DNA from: Myxococcales bacterium
GTDB taxonomy: Bacteria > Myxococcota_A > Polyangia > Haliangiales > Haliangiaceae
DNA: 64,000 bases
Direction: 5' to 3'
Assembly: GCA_016707895.1 (NCBI GenBank)
Contig: JADJGV010000002.1
Location: 62,001 to 126,000, forward strand
A program made the translations under genes and the position numbers. Shown in pieces: positions 1 to 11,853 of this stretch. The notes under the pieces are model-generated. The model was not told the origin of the DNA. It did no database searches and was given only the letters and a program-made list of their open reading frames with translations. Position 1 is the first letter of the stretch. Each line of letters opens with the position of its first letter.

Positions 1-2356
<2,356 letters not shown>

Positions 2357-2398
2357 GGCGTCGCAGTATAAACACGACGCACGAACCAGGAGCTGGCG

Positions 2399-3070
2399 AT
2401 GATCGAGAGAGTTTCGTTTCCTTCGGCCACGGGTGACACGGCGAGCGGCGCGCTGGCGCTGCCGCCCGGCGAGGCGCGCGCGCCCGCGGTGATCTTGGTT
2501 CACGAGTGGTGGGGGCTGACCGATCAGATCACCGCCACCGCCGAGCGGCTGGCCGCCGCCGGGTTCGTGGTGCTGGCGGTGGACCTGTACCGCGGCACGG
2601 TGACCCGCGATCCCGCCGAGGCGCAGCGGCAGATGGTGGCGCTGCCGCGCGAGCGCAGCCTCGCCGATCTCACCGGCGCGGTCGCGTACCTGAAGGCCCA
2701 CCCGCGCGCGACCGGCAAGGTCGCGATCACCGGCTTCTGCATGGGCGGCGCCTACGCCTTCGCGGCGGCGTGCTTCATCCGCGGGCTGTCGGCGGCGGTG
2801 CCGTTCTACGGTCTGCCGCCCAACCCCGACTGGAGCCAGGTCGACGTCCCGATCCAGGCCCACGTCGCCCAGCACGACGGCTGGGTCAAGCCGGCGGCCG
2901 TCGAGGCCATCCGCGACACGCTGGTGGCGCGCGGCCAGGCCATGGACGTCCACGTCTACGACGCCGACCACGCGTTCATGAACGAGCAGCGGCCCGAGGT
3001 CTACGCGCCCGAGGCGGCCCGGGTCGCGTGGGATCGCGCGGTGGCGTTCCTCCGCCAGCACACCGCGTAG
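2399..3070 (+). CDS. Dienelactone hydrolase family protein
   Basis: Soluble alpha/beta hydrolase of 223 residues. The DLH-family features are HEWWG near residue 36, the cysteine nucleophile elbow GFCMGG near 115, the acid in AQHDGW near 159 and the histidine in DADHAF near 190, giving a Cys-Asp-His triad. The family hydrolyses dienelactones in chloro-aromatic breakdown, but many members are general carboxylesterases, and no aromatic-degradation genes lie nearby. The substrate is therefore unknown. A transporter gene follows 17 bp later on the same strand and may be co-transcribed. Confidence 0.85.
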   Translation: MIERVSFPSATGDTASGALALPPGEARAPAVILVHEWWGLTDQITATAERLAAAGFVVLAVDLYRGTVTRDPAEAQRQMVALPRERSLADLTGAVAYLKAHPRATGKVAITGFCMGGAYAFAAACFIRGLSAAVPFYGLPPNPDWSQVDVPIQAHVAQHDGWVKPAAVEAIRDTLVARGQAMDVHVYDADHAFMNEQRPEVYAPEAARVAWDRAVAFLRQHTA

Positions 3071-3087
3071 GTGGTAGCGTCCGCGCG

Positions 3088-4545
3088 GTGACCGACGCCG
3101 AGGACGTCTCTCCCGACCTGCCCGACGACGTCCCCGGCGCGCGCTTCGAGCGGCGCAAGCGCGCCATCGGCCTGGTCGCGGCGCCGTCGGCCGCGGTGCT
3201 GGTGGCGATCCTCGACCGCCACGGCCCGGCGCCGGCGCTGACCGCGCTGATGACGCTGGCGATCGGCTGGTGGTTGACCGAGGCGCTGCCGGCGGCGGCG
3301 GTGGCGCTGGTGGTCGCGGCGCTGGCGGTGGTGCTCGACCTCGCGCCGCCCAAGGTGGCGTTCGCGGCGTTCGGCTCGCCGCTGCTGTTCATGTTCGTCG
3401 GCGCGTTCTTCGTCGCCGAGGCGATGAAGGTGCACGGGCTGGGCGATCGGCTCGCCGCCGCCGCCAGCCGGCTGGCGCGCGGGCCGCGCTCGTTGGTGAT
3501 CGCGCTGTCGGGCGCGGCGTTCGTGCTGTCGGCGTTCATGTCCAACGCCGCGGCCACGGCGATCATCTTGCCGATCGCGCTGGCCGCGGCCGCTGGGACG
3601 TCGCCGCGCTACCAGGCGGCGATGGTGCTGGCGATCGCGTGGGCGGCGTCGATGGGCGGGCTGGCGACGCCGGTGGGGACGCCGCCCAACCTGATCGGCC
3701 TGGGTCAGCTGCGCGCGGCCGGCGTCGACGTCGGCTTCACCGACTGGGTCATGATCGCGGCGCCGATCGCGATCGCGATGCTGATCGCGATGTGGCTGGT
3801 GCTGTTCGCGGTGTTCGGCGTCCGTCGCGAGGCGGTGACGCTGCGCGCGCCGGCGCAGCCACGGTGGCGGCGGGGCGAGGTGTCGATCGCGATCGCGCTG
3901 ACGGTCGCGGTGCTCGGGTGGCTGGCGCCCAGCCTGGTCGAGCTGCTGGCGCCGGGTGCGGCGGCGCGCTGGACCAAGGCCCACGTCACCGAGGAGGTGG
4001 TGGCGATCCTCGCCGGTGGCCTGCTGTTCGTGCTGCCCGGCGGGGCGCCCGGCAAGCCGCGGCCGGCGCTGACCTGGGACGAGGCGACGCGGATCGACTG
4101 GGGCGTCGTGCTGCTGTTCGGCGGCGGCATCCTGCTCGGCGATCTGGCGCGCTCGACCGGGCTCACCGACACCTGGGGCCGCGCGCTGGTGGCGTGGACC
4201 GGCGCGTCGTCGACGTGGGCGGTGGTCGCGCTGTGCATCGGCGTGGCGATCGTGCTGTCGGAGGCGACCAGCAACACCGCGACCGCGACCTTGATGGCGC
4301 CGCTCGCGATCGGCCTGGCCAACGCCACCCACACCTCGCCGGTCGCCGCGGTGCTGGGCGCGACGATCGGCGCGTCGTTCGGGTTCATGATGCCGATCTC
4401 GACCGCGCCCAACGCGCTGGCCTACGGCACCGGGCGCGTGACGATGGGGCAGATGATGCGCGCCGGGATCATCTTCGACGTGGTCGGATTCGTCGTCGTG
4501 TGGCTCGGGCTGCGCGTCGCGCTGCCGCTGTTCGGCTGGGGCTGA
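3088..4545 (+). CDS. DASS/SLC13-family sodium:anion symporter
   Basis: Polytopic inner-membrane carrier of 485 residues with about 11-12 hydrophobic segments. The two hairpin motifs of divalent anion:Na+ symporters are visible: SNAAATA near residue 151 and SNTATAT near 393. Family members import dicarboxylates, sulfate or phosphate with Na+; the exact anion cannot be read from sequence. GTG at 3088 is chosen because upstream codons overlap the hydrolase gene out of frame and give an Arg-rich translation. There is a cytoplasmic N-terminal extension of about 30 residues rich in Asp and Arg. It probably shares a transcript with the hydrolase at 2399. Confidence 0.88.
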   Translation: MTDAEDVSPDLPDDVPGARFERRKRAIGLVAAPSAAVLVAILDRHGPAPALTALMTLAIGWWLTEALPAAAVALVVAALAVVLDLAPPKVAFAAFGSPLLFMFVGAFFVAEAMKVHGLGDRLAAAASRLARGPRSLVIALSGAAFVLSAFMSNAAATAIILPIALAAAAGTSPRYQAAMVLAIAWAASMGGLATPVGTPPNLIGLGQLRAAGVDVGFTDWVMIAAPIAIAMLIAMWLVLFAVFGVRREAVTLRAPAQPRWRRGEVSIAIALTVAVLGWLAPSLVELLAPGAAARWTKAHVTEEVVAILAGGLLFVLPGGAPGKPRPALTWDEATRIDWGVVLLFGGGILLGDLARSTGLTDTWGRALVAWTGASSTWAVVALCIGVAIVLSEATSNTATATLMAPLAIGLANATHTSPVAAVLGATIGASFGFMMPISTAPNALAYGTGRVTMGQMMRAGIIFDVVGFVVVWLGLRVALPLFGWG

Positions 4546-4662
4546 CGCCGCCGTCGTCCGCGATACCGGACATCCGCACCGACGGAGGAAAGCGCGCCTC
4601 AGGCCGCGCGGAACTTGCGACCCAGCCCCGCACCTCTAGGATGGCGCATCAAGGAGCCCACC

Positions 4663-5100
4663 ATGATGAACGCCATGCCGATGATGAACCCGATGATGAA
4701 CGCCATGCCGCAGATGCCGATGGGCGGCATGCCGATGAACCCGATGATGGGCCAGATGGGCATGATGCCGGGCATGATGCCGATGGGCATGATGAACCCG
4801 ATGATGGGTCAGATGCCGGGCATGATGATGGGTCAGATGCCGGGCATGATGCCGGGCATGATGCCGATGGGCGGCATGCCGATGATGGGCATGATGCCGA
4901 TGATGGGCATGATGCCCATGATGTGTCGGATGACGATGGAGATGGGCAAGGACGGCATGATGATGAAGCTCATGCCGATGGACCCCGCGCACCTCGACGC
5001 CATGCGCGAGCGCATGACCCAGATGCAGACCATGACCGGCATGCAGATGCCGATGATGATGATGATGGGCGGCATGCCCATGATGATCTGCATGCCCTGA
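4663..5100 (+). CDS. Methionine-rich repeat protein (about 47% Met)
   Basis: A 145-residue protein of unknown function in which I count about 68 methionines. Residues 1-88 are almost wholly short repeats built from MM, PMMG, MPGMM and MPMG. A more ordinary, possibly helical stretch follows (about 89-120, containing DPAHLDAMRERM), and the end is again Met-rich (MMMMMGGMPMM). Two cysteines are present, in MMCRM and MICMP. There is no signal peptide or clear membrane segment. ATG at 4663 is preceded by AAGGAG at 4651, a strong ribosome site; an upstream in-frame start would add a non-repetitive stretch and is not preferred. Methionine clusters can bind Cu(I) or scavenge oxidants, but no copper gene is adjacent, so this is only a possibility. 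It is convergent with cdnL. Confidence 0.75.
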   Translation: MMNAMPMMNPMMNAMPQMPMGGMPMNPMMGQMGMMPGMMPMGMMNPMMGQMPGMMMGQMPGMMPGMMPMGGMPMMGMMPMMGMMPMMCRMTMEMGKDGMMMKLMPMDPAHLDAMRERMTQMQTMTGMQMPMMMMMGGMPMMICMP

Positions 5101-5217
5101 CCCACCGCGCTTCCACCGCAAGGGGCCCATCGCGGCACCCGACTCGCGCGTCACCACCCACGTCGCGTGTTACCGCGGATCCCCCGAGCCACGCTCCGGG
5201 CCGTTACGGGTGGGGGG

Positions 5218-5258
5218 CCCCACGCATGTGGGGGGAGGGTTTTTGCGAAAAACCCTCC
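5218..5258. terminator. Two consecutive hairpins between convergent genes
   Basis: The first hairpin has stem CCCCAC (5218-5223) with GTGGGG (5228-5233). The second is a perfect 11-bp stem, GGAGGGTTTTT (5234-5244) with AAAAACCCTCC (5248-5258), and a 3-base loop. The run of T and A inside the stem could act in either direction, between the Met-rich gene (+) and cdnL (-). Confidence 0.55.
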
Positions 5259-5269
5259 TCAACAACACC

Positions 5270-5290
5270 AAGCCGCGTCTTACGCGGCTT
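5270..5290 (-). terminator. Hairpin overlapping the cdnL stop codon
   Basis: A perfect 8-bp stem, AAGCCGCG (5270-5277) with CGCGGCTT (5283-5290), has the cdnL TAA stop in its 5-base loop. Downstream on the minus strand is a T/G-rich tract (TTGGTGTTGTTG). It probably works with the hairpins at 5218-5258 to end the cdnL transcript. Confidence 0.45.
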
Positions 5291-5780
5291 GCTTGGAGAA
5301 CAGCGCGTCGACCTCGGCCCCGACCTTGTCCTCGGGCGCGCCCTTGGCGATCGCGATCTCCTTGACCAGCAACGCGCGCGCGGTCTCGAGCATGCGCCGC
5401 TCGCCGAACGACAGATCCTTGGTCGCCCGCAGCACGCACAGATCGCGGAGCACCTCGGCGATCTCGAAGACCGAGCCGGTCTTGATCTTCTCCATGTACT
5501 CGCGGTAGCGCCGGTTCCAGGTCTGGGTGTCCCGGGGCACGTCGCGCGACTTCAGGATGGCGTAGACCTCTTTGACCTGCTTGGCGGCGATCAGCTCGCG
5601 CAGGCCCACCGCGCCGGCGTTGGCGGTCGGCACCATGATCTTGAGACCCGTCTCAAGGATCTTGAGGATATACACGCTCGTCTGGGCGCCGCCGATGTCC
5701 CTCTTCTCGAAGGCAACGACCTCGGCTACACCGTGGACCGGGTAGACCGCCTTGTCTCCAACCTGAAACTGTTGCTTCAA
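5280..5780 (-). CDS. cdnL: CarD/CdnL-family RNA polymerase-binding regulator
   Basis: A 166-residue transcription factor that binds the RNA polymerase beta subunit and stabilises open complexes at sigma-70 promoters such as those for rRNA. The N-terminal Tudor-like RNAP-binding domain (about 1-60, beginning with VGDKAVYPVHGV) and the C-terminal helical domain with WNRRYREYMEKIKTGS (about 92-107) agree closely with myxobacterial CdnL as I remember it, rather than with the longer CarD. The start appears to be TTG at 5780, with GAGG six bases upstream; no in-frame ATG or GTG fits the conserved N-terminus. A sigma-70-like promoter lies just upstream. The TTG start may limit expression. Confidence 0.93.
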   Translation of the reverse strand: MKQQFQVGDKAVYPVHGVAEVVAFEKRDIGGAQTSVYILKILETGLKIMVPTANAGAVGLRELIAAKQVKEVYAILKSRDVPRDTQTWNRRYREYMEKIKTGSVFEIAEVLRDLCVLRATKDLSFGERRMLETARALLVKEIAIAKGAPEDKVGAEVDALFSKQAA

Positions 5781-5816
5781 TGTAGACCTCGGGGCGCCGA
5801 TCCCGTGCGACGAATG

Positions 5817-5845
5817 AGCGTAGCAGGCCGGGGAGGGCGAGTCAA
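5817..5845 (-). promoter_or_regulatory. Sigma-70-like promoter of cdnL
   Basis: On the minus strand, TTGACT (5845-5840) and TACGCT (5822-5817) are separated by 17 bp, about 36 bp upstream of the TTG start. This is the expected geometry for a housekeeping promoter. Confidence 0.6.
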
Positions 5846-5892
5846 TGCCGCAGGCCCCCGGCGCCGCGACAAACGCTATTCATTCTCGAGTC

Positions 5893-7404
<1,512 letters not shown>

Positions 7405-7436
7405 TGGTTACCGTCGCCTGGCAGCAGGGTTGAACA

Positions 7437-7465
7437 TTTCTAGGGCTCCGCCGCTTCGATGTAAA
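7437..7465 (-). promoter_or_regulatory. Sigma-70-like promoter of pepA
   Basis: On the minus strand, TTTACA (7465-7460) and TAGAAA (7442-7437) are spaced 17 bp apart, about 33 bp upstream of the pepA ATG. The match to consensus is good (5/6 and 4/6). Confidence 0.6.
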
Positions 7466-7482
7466 GGAAAGGAAGCGGTGGA

Positions 7483-7512
7483 TTGACTCGGGAGCGCGCG
7501 CTTACGTAACCT
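7483..7512 (+). promoter_or_regulatory. Probable promoter of the small basic protein
   Basis: TTGACT (7483-7488) is followed 18 bp later by TAACCT (7507-7512), about 28 bp before the ATG at 7541. It diverges from the pepA promoter. The -35 is good and the -10 is weak. Confidence 0.4.
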
Positions 7513-7540
7513 CGAAAGTGACCAATCCCAAGGGGGGAAT

Positions 7541-7711
7541 ATGGCGCGTAATCAGCCATCTGCGCGACCCGCACAACGCAAGGGCTCCGAGAAGCCCACG
7601 AGCAAGAAGACCACCCAGTCGTCGGCCCCGCGCGCGGTACCACCGCCGCGGCCCGAGCCAGTGAAGCTCGCAGGAGAGCTTCCCGTGCCCCGCGCGACGT
7701 ACTTCTTGTAG
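7541..7711 (+). CDS. Small basic Pro/Ser/Lys-rich protein
   Basis: A 56-residue open frame with a strong purine-rich ribosome site (AAGGGGGG) just before its ATG and a candidate promoter upstream. It begins MARNQPSARPAQRKGSEK, continues with a TSKKTTQSS stretch and a Pro-rich AVPPPRPEP stretch, and ends PVPRATYFL. It has many Lys and Arg, no signal peptide and no membrane segment. Base composition is less GC-rich than its neighbours and the antisense frames look random. It might be a nucleic-acid-binding or ribosome-associated peptide, but I recognise no family. Placed between divergent pepA and the DUF72 gene it stands alone on its strand. Confidence 0.5.
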   Translation: MARNQPSARPAQRKGSEKPTSKKTTQSSAPRAVPPPRPEPVKLAGELPVPRATYFL

Positions 7712-7751
7712 CGCGGATCGCTCGTTCGCCGCTGCCGGCGCCGAGTCAACG

Positions 7752-8609
7752 TCACTCAGCTTCTTCTTCCAGCGCGTCGGTATCGGGAGATGCCGACGCG
7801 TCTGCGTCTTCATCGTCGCCGGCGGGGTCGTCGCCGTGATCGAGCGCGCTGGCCGCCCGGCCGAAGCGGATCGCGTCGGCGAACGGCTCGTTGGTGGCGA
7901 ACACCACCCACGCGCGCTGGTGGCGCTGCGCGATCTCGGCCAGCTCCTCGAGCTGATCCGAGGCCATGTGGCGGCGCGAGCGGCCCAGGCCGCTGACCAC
8001 GAAGTAGGCGTCGTCGCCCGCGAGCTCGGCGTAGAACGCGGCGAACTCGCCGGTCGGATCAGTGACCAGCGGATCGTGGGCGCAGACGATGCCCAGCTCC
8101 TCGGCGAACGCGTGCGCCACCGGCGGATCCCACAGCCCGGTCGGGTGCCACACCCGGACGCAGTCGCCTAGCGCGCCCGCAGGCACGACCTCGGCGAAGA
8201 ACTGCCGCATCAGCTCGCGGTTGGCGGCCGACGGGGTGAACTCGGGGCCGGTGCGGAACACGGCGACCGCCGCGTCGAGCGTGGTGCAGGCCTCGCGCAG
8301 CGCGGTGACGCCCTGATCGCGGTGCTCGCCGGGGCGGAACCGCCCGATCTCGGCCTTGCGCTCGGGGGCGACGGGCCAGCCGCGCGGGCCGAAGCCGCGC
8401 GGGCCGGGCTCGTGGGTGATGAGCGCGGGGGCGACCACCCCGAAGGCGCGGGCGCGGGGCACGCTCTGCCGCCAGCGCTTGAGCACAGACGGCCGTACCG
8501 GCCCGACGTGGACGGTGTTGATCTCGAGGTAGGGGAGGCGCTGGAAGTAGCGCGACCACGCCACGCCGGTGGGGAGTCCTGCGCAGCCGACGATGACGTG
8601 CTTGGCCAT
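7752..8609 (-). CDS. DUF72 (YecE-like) TIM-barrel protein
   Basis: A 285-residue protein of the DUF72/YecE family, whose biochemical function is not established to my knowledge. The family start is clear (VGCAGLP, then a YLEINTVH block near residue 30 and APALITHE near 66). Towards the end VVFATNEPF, near residue 245, replaces the usual 'YFNND' block. The last 35 residues form an acidic Asp/Glu/Ala tail, not usual for the family. The start is ATG at 8607-8609 (MAKHVIV), because the upstream extension is Arg-rich and lies in the promoter region of tal. It is divergent from tal. Confidence 0.8.
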   Translation of the reverse strand: MAKHVIVGCAGLPTGVAWSRYFQRLPYLEINTVHVGPVRPSVLKRWRQSVPRARAFGVVAPALITHEPGPRGFGPRGWPVAPERKAEIGRFRPGEHRDQGVTALREACTTLDAAVAVFRTGPEFTPSAANRELMRQFFAEVVPAGALGDCVRVWHPTGLWDPPVAHAFAEELGIVCAHDPLVTDPTGEFAAFYAELAGDDAYFVVSGLGRSRRHMASDQLEELAEIAQRHQRAWVVFATNEPFADAIRFGRAASALDHGDDPAGDDEDADASASPDTDALEEEAE

Positions 8610-8623
8610 GATGGGGGCCGCCG

Positions 8624-8653
8624 TTGACCGGCGGATCTCGCCGCGCGTAGAGT
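8624..8653 (+). promoter_or_regulatory. Sigma-70-like promoter of tal
   Basis: TTGACC (8624-8629) and TAGAGT (8648-8653) are separated by 18 bp in the 101-bp divergent gap, 57 bp before the tal GTG. Confidence 0.5.
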
Positions 8654-8710
8654 GCGCGCGAGCCACGCTACGTCCCCGCGCCCGCTGGCGCAAGCAACTG
8701 GAGGCCGCTC

Positions 8711-9355
8711 GTGCAGTTCTTCATCGACACCGCCGACGTCCGAGAGATCAAGGAAGCCGCCGCCATGGGTCTGGTCGACGGCGTGACCACCAACCCCTCG
8801 CTCGTCGCCAAGACCGGCCGCAAGTTCCGCGAAGTGCTGCTCGAGATCTGCGACGTCGTGAAGGGCCCGGTCTCGGCCGAGGTGGTCTCGACCACCTGCG
8901 ACGAGATGATGAAGGAGGCCCGCGAGCTGGCGGCGCTCCGGCCCAACATCGTCGTCAAGATCCCGCTGATCGCCGAGGGCCTGAAGGCCACCAAGATCTG
9001 CGCCGACGAGGGCATCAAGACCAACGTCACGCTGTGCTTCAGCGCCACCCAGGCGCTGCTCGCGGCCAAGGCCGGCGCGACGTACGTCTCCCCGTTCGTC
9101 GGGCGGCTCGACGACGTCGCCACCGATGGCATGCAGCTGATCAGCGAGATCCTCGAGATCTACGAGAACTACGGCTTCGAGACCCAGGTGCTGGTGGCCT
9201 CGGTGCGCCACCCGATGCACGTGCAGCAGGCGGCGCGGATGGGCGCCCACGTGGCGACCTGCCCGCTGTCGGTGCTGCTGCAGCTGGCCAAGCACCCGCT
9301 GACCGATCTGGGGCTGGCGCGGTTCCTCGAGGACTGGAAGAAGGTCCCGCAGTAG
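8711..9355 (+). CDS. tal: Transaldolase, short (TalC/Fsa-like) form
   Basis: Pentose-phosphate enzyme of 214 residues. This short form is related to fructose-6-phosphate aldolase and to the single-domain bacterial transaldolases. Seen: FIDTADVREI at the N-terminus, VTTNPSL near residue 26, the Schiff-base lysine in NIVVKIP near 83, NVTLCFSATQ near 105 and SPFVGRLDD near 128. The start is GTG at 8711 with GGAGG 8 bp upstream. The next gene begins 2 bp after the stop, so a tal-lipoprotein-Nudix-trmB transcript is likely. Confidence 0.93.
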   Translation: MQFFIDTADVREIKEAAAMGLVDGVTTNPSLVAKTGRKFREVLLEICDVVKGPVSAEVVSTTCDEMMKEARELAALRPNIVVKIPLIAEGLKATKICADEGIKTNVTLCFSATQALLAAKAGATYVSPFVGRLDDVATDGMQLISEILEIYENYGFETQVLVASVRHPMHVQQAARMGAHVATCPLSVLLQLAKHPLTDLGLARFLEDWKKVPQ

Positions 9356-9357
9356 GC

Positions 9358-9726
9358 ATGGCGCGGCGCGGCGGTCCGCGGGCGCTGGTCGCGGCCTCGG
9401 TCGCGCTGGGCGCGTGCGCCCCGGTCGACGGGCCGCGGCTCGACGCGATCGATCCGGCGGCGGCGCGCCGCGGCGCCACCGTGACCCTGACCGGCCGCGA
9501 CCTGTGCGGCGGCACCGCGACCGCCCGCGGCGCGTGCGAGCCGTTGCCGTCGGGCGCAGTCGATTTCGGGCTGTCGCCGCCGATGGTCCGGGCGGCGGTG
9601 GTGCGCTGGGCCGACGCCGCGATCACCGTGACCGTGCCATCGCCGGTTGCGATCGGCGCCACCAGCGTGTACGTCACCGTCGACGGGCGCAGCTCCAACG
9701 CCCTCGACTTCGAGGTCCTGCCATGA
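9358..9726 (+). CDS. Small IPT/TIG-domain lipoprotein
   Basis: A 122-residue exported protein. A short signal peptide ends near residue 20 with ASVALGAC, a plausible lipobox. The rest fits one immunoglobulin-like IPT/TIG fold: it opens with IDPAAARRGATVTLTGRDLC, has a strand-rich middle, and ends in a YVTVDGRSSN stretch. Such domains usually mediate carbohydrate or protein contacts on the cell surface. The ATG is 2 bp after tal and the stop overlaps the Nudix start (ATGA), so it is read in an operon. Confidence 0.65.
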   Translation: MARRGGPRALVAASVALGACAPVDGPRLDAIDPAAARRGATVTLTGRDLCGGTATARGACEPLPSGAVDFGLSPPMVRAAVVRWADAAITVTVPSPVAIGATSVYVTVDGRSSNALDFEVLP

Positions 9727-10166
9727 CAGCCGATCGTCGCGCGTTCTCGGTCGCGGTCTACGCTCGCCGCAAGGGCAGCGAGGTGCTGGCGATCTTCCAT
9801 CGTCGGCTGCAGACCTGGCTGCCGATCGGCGGCGAGCTCGAGGCCGGCGAGACGCCGCTCGAGGCGGCGGTGCGCGAGCTGCGCGAGGAGACCGGTCTGA
9901 TCGGCCGGTTCGGGCCGCTGGCCGGCGCCCACGACGGCGTGCCGTGGGGGCTGCTCGGCTACGAGGAGCACCCGGCGGGCAGCAAGGGCCTGCACATGAA
10001 CTTCGTGTTCGTGGCCGACGTGCCCGACGACGCGGTGGTGGTGCCCAACGACGAGCTGGTCGACTGGAAGTGGGTCGATCGCGACGAGCTGGCGCGGCTG
10101 GAGTCGCCGCTCAACGTGCGGCAGTTCGGCTTCGCGGCGCTCGACGCGGTCGTCGTCCCGCGTTAG
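9723..10166 (+). CDS. Nudix hydrolase
   Basis: A 147-residue hydrolase of nucleoside-diphosphate-linked substrates. The Nudix box is complete and in register at about residues 37-59 (GGELEAGETPLEAAV then RELREETGL), with the Mg-binding REEtG glutamates present. The start ATG overlaps the preceding stop by four bases. Pairing with trmB just downstream suggests RNA or nucleotide housekeeping, but the substrate cannot be told. Confidence 0.88.
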   Translation: MTADRRAFSVAVYARRKGSEVLAIFHRRLQTWLPIGGELEAGETPLEAAVRELREETGLIGRFGPLAGAHDGVPWGLLGYEEHPAGSKGLHMNFVFVADVPDDAVVVPNDELVDWKWVDRDELARLESPLNVRQFGFAALDAVVVPR

Positions 10167-10181
10167 GAAGCGTCCGCCTCG

Positions 10182-10802
10182 ATGCGGATCCGCCAGCACG
10201 CCAACCCCACCCGCACGTACTACGAGACGTTCCGCGGGGTGCGCCCGCGCTTCGAGCCGGGGCGGCCGATCGAGGTCGAGGTCGGGTGCGCCGACGCGCA
10301 GTTCCTGTTCGAGCGCGCGGCGCAGGATCCGACCCGGCACTACGTCGGGCTGGAGATCCGCGACGAGCTGGTCGACTGGGTGAACAAGAAGGCCGCAGCG
10401 ACCGGCGCGCCGGTGGTGGCGGTGTTCTGCCACGCGCAGAAGCACCTGGCCGAGGTGTTCGCGCCGGCGTCGATCGCGCGGGTGTACGTGAACTTCCCCG
10501 ACCCGTGGTTCAAGCGGCGCCACGCCGAGCGGCGGATGGTCGACGACGAGCTGGTGACCGGCCTGGCGTCGCGGCTCGCGCCGGGCGCCGACGTGTTCAT
10601 GCAGACCGACGTCTGGGACCTGGCGCTGGCCGGCCTCGAGGCGTTCGAGGGCAAGGACGTCTGGTACGCGAACCAGGCCGGGCCGTGGACGTTCTGGCGC
10701 GCCGGCAACCCGTTCGGCGTGCGCTCGTGGCGCGAGCAGAACGCCGAGGCGACCGGGCTGCCGATCTGGCGGATGCGCTTCACGCGCACCGCCGCGCCGT
10801 GA
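10182..10802 (+). CDS. trmB: tRNA (guanine-N7-)-methyltransferase
   Basis: SAM-dependent enzyme making m7G46 in the tRNA variable loop. The 206 residues are close to family length. Seen: the SAM-binding EVEVGCADAQFL near residue 30, GLEIRDELVDW near 55, and the family hallmark NFPDPWFKRRHAERR near 105. In the glycine loop GCADAQ replaces the usual GCGKG, a mild departure that may alter SAM contacts. It is the last gene of the tal operon and converges with the XRE-cupin gene. Confidence 0.9.
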   Translation: MRIRQHANPTRTYYETFRGVRPRFEPGRPIEVEVGCADAQFLFERAAQDPTRHYVGLEIRDELVDWVNKKAAATGAPVVAVFCHAQKHLAEVFAPASIARVYVNFPDPWFKRRHAERRMVDDELVTGLASRLAPGADVFMQTDVWDLALAGLEAFEGKDVWYANQAGPWTFWRAGNPFGVRSWREQNAEATGLPIWRMRFTRTAAP

Positions 10803-10851
10803 TCGAGAAGCGACGGCGGCGCGGAGACCCAGCTAGCCTCGCTGCGCTCGG

Positions 10852-11562
10852 CTACCCGACCTCTTCGGCGTAGGTCATCACCAGGTACATGACCGCCTCG
10901 CCCTTGCCGGCGTTGCGGTAGGCGTGGGGCGCGTCGGCCTCGAACAAGATCGAGTCGCCCGCGCTGAGGCGGTGGCTCTCGCCAGCGACGTCGATCTCGA
11001 CGACGCCGGCGGTGACGACCAGGTTCTCGCTGGTGCCGGGCGCGTGGGCGTCGGCGGTCTCGACGCCACCGGTCGCGAGGCGCAGCTCGTAGAACTCGAC
11101 CCGGCGCGGCTCATCGAACGGGAACAGCGCGCGCGACGTGAACGAGCGATCCTTGCTCGACAGGAGCTTGGCCTGGTCGGCCCGCAGCACCAGCGCGCCC
11201 GAGACCGTGCGGCTCGAGATCAGCGCCGAGAACGTGACCTCGAGCGCGCGGGCGATCTTCCACAGCACGTTGATCGTCGGCGCGCTCTGGCCGAGCTCGA
11301 TCTGGCCCAGCATCGCGCGGCTCACGCCCGACAGCTGCGACAGCCGCTCGAGCGACAGCCCGCGCTTGGTGCGCAGCCGGCGGAGGTTACCGCCGACGAC
11401 GGGCGCGAGATCGGTCGCCTCGTCGCTTGGCGACGGCGGGGGCACGACCTCGGCGGGTTTGCCACGCGCAGGACGCGCGGCCTCTTTGGCGGTGGGGGAA
11501 CCAGCGCGCACGCGACGCTTCTTGTCTTTCACCAGATCCAAACCGGGACCCAGTATACCCAC
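10852..11562 (-). CDS. XRE-family regulator with C-terminal cupin domain
   Basis: A 236-residue transcription factor. A Lys/Pro-rich N-terminal tail (1-50) is followed by an HTH (about 55-110, with LSQLSGVSRAMLGQIELGQS as the helix-turn-helix) and a small beta-barrel cupin (about 155-230, with GDSILFEADAPHAYRN). In this family the cupin senses a small ligand and the HTH represses amino-acid, polyamine or detox genes. The start codon is GTG at 11562; a second GTG at 11532 would remove ten residues. It follows amt on the same strand after 291 bp, so regulation of nitrogen genes is possible but unproven. Confidence 0.85.
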   Translation of the reverse strand: MGILGPGLDLVKDKKRRVRAGSPTAKEAARPARGKPAEVVPPPSPSDEATDLAPVVGGNLRRLRTKRGLSLERLSQLSGVSRAMLGQIELGQSAPTINVLWKIARALEVTFSALISSRTVSGALVLRADQAKLLSSKDRSFTSRALFPFDEPRRVEFYELRLATGGVETADAHAPGTSENLVVTAGVVEIDVAGESHRLSAGDSILFEADAPHAYRNAGKGEAVMYLVMTYAEEVG

Positions 11563-11853
11563 ATCGGCGGCGTGGGTTGGGTCGCGGTGGACGGTTGCAT
11601 GGGACGAGCGTCGGTGCGCCCGTGACGGGCGCGCCGGTAGTCGTCGAGATTGACGATGCTGCCTGGCCGGACGGCGCTGCCTTGCATGAGCGGAACTCTA
11701 TCCGTTCAAGCGGACGTCCGTCAATCCGTTTTCGCGGACACCTCGCCGCTATCTTGAGGGACGCGACGGACGCCACGGGACGAACTGCGCGCTCAAGTCA
11801 AAATCGAATGAGATCTCAAGCAATTGCGACCCAGGAGCCTGTCCCCGCGGTCC
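11563..11853. other. Intergenic region between amt and the XRE-cupin gene
   Basis: 291 bp without a convincing gene. It holds a perfect 7-bp hairpin at 11616-11632 (GCGCCCG, loop TGA, CGGGCGC) and a patch near 11700-11740 with repeated CGGAC and TCCGT words. GC content is visibly lower around 11780-11830. It may carry the amt terminator and the XRE promoter; no clear -35/-10 pair was identified. Confidence 0.4.

Noticed and set aside
4636..5157. A histidine-rich minus-strand frame opposite the Met-rich gene
   Set aside because: Runs of His arise because CAT is the reverse complement of ATG. The plus frame has a clear ribosome site and the repeat unit is natural there.
10800..10862. Terminator between trmB and the XRE-cupin gene
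   Set aside because: Only a 5-bp TAGCC/GGCTA stem with a long loop and no T run.
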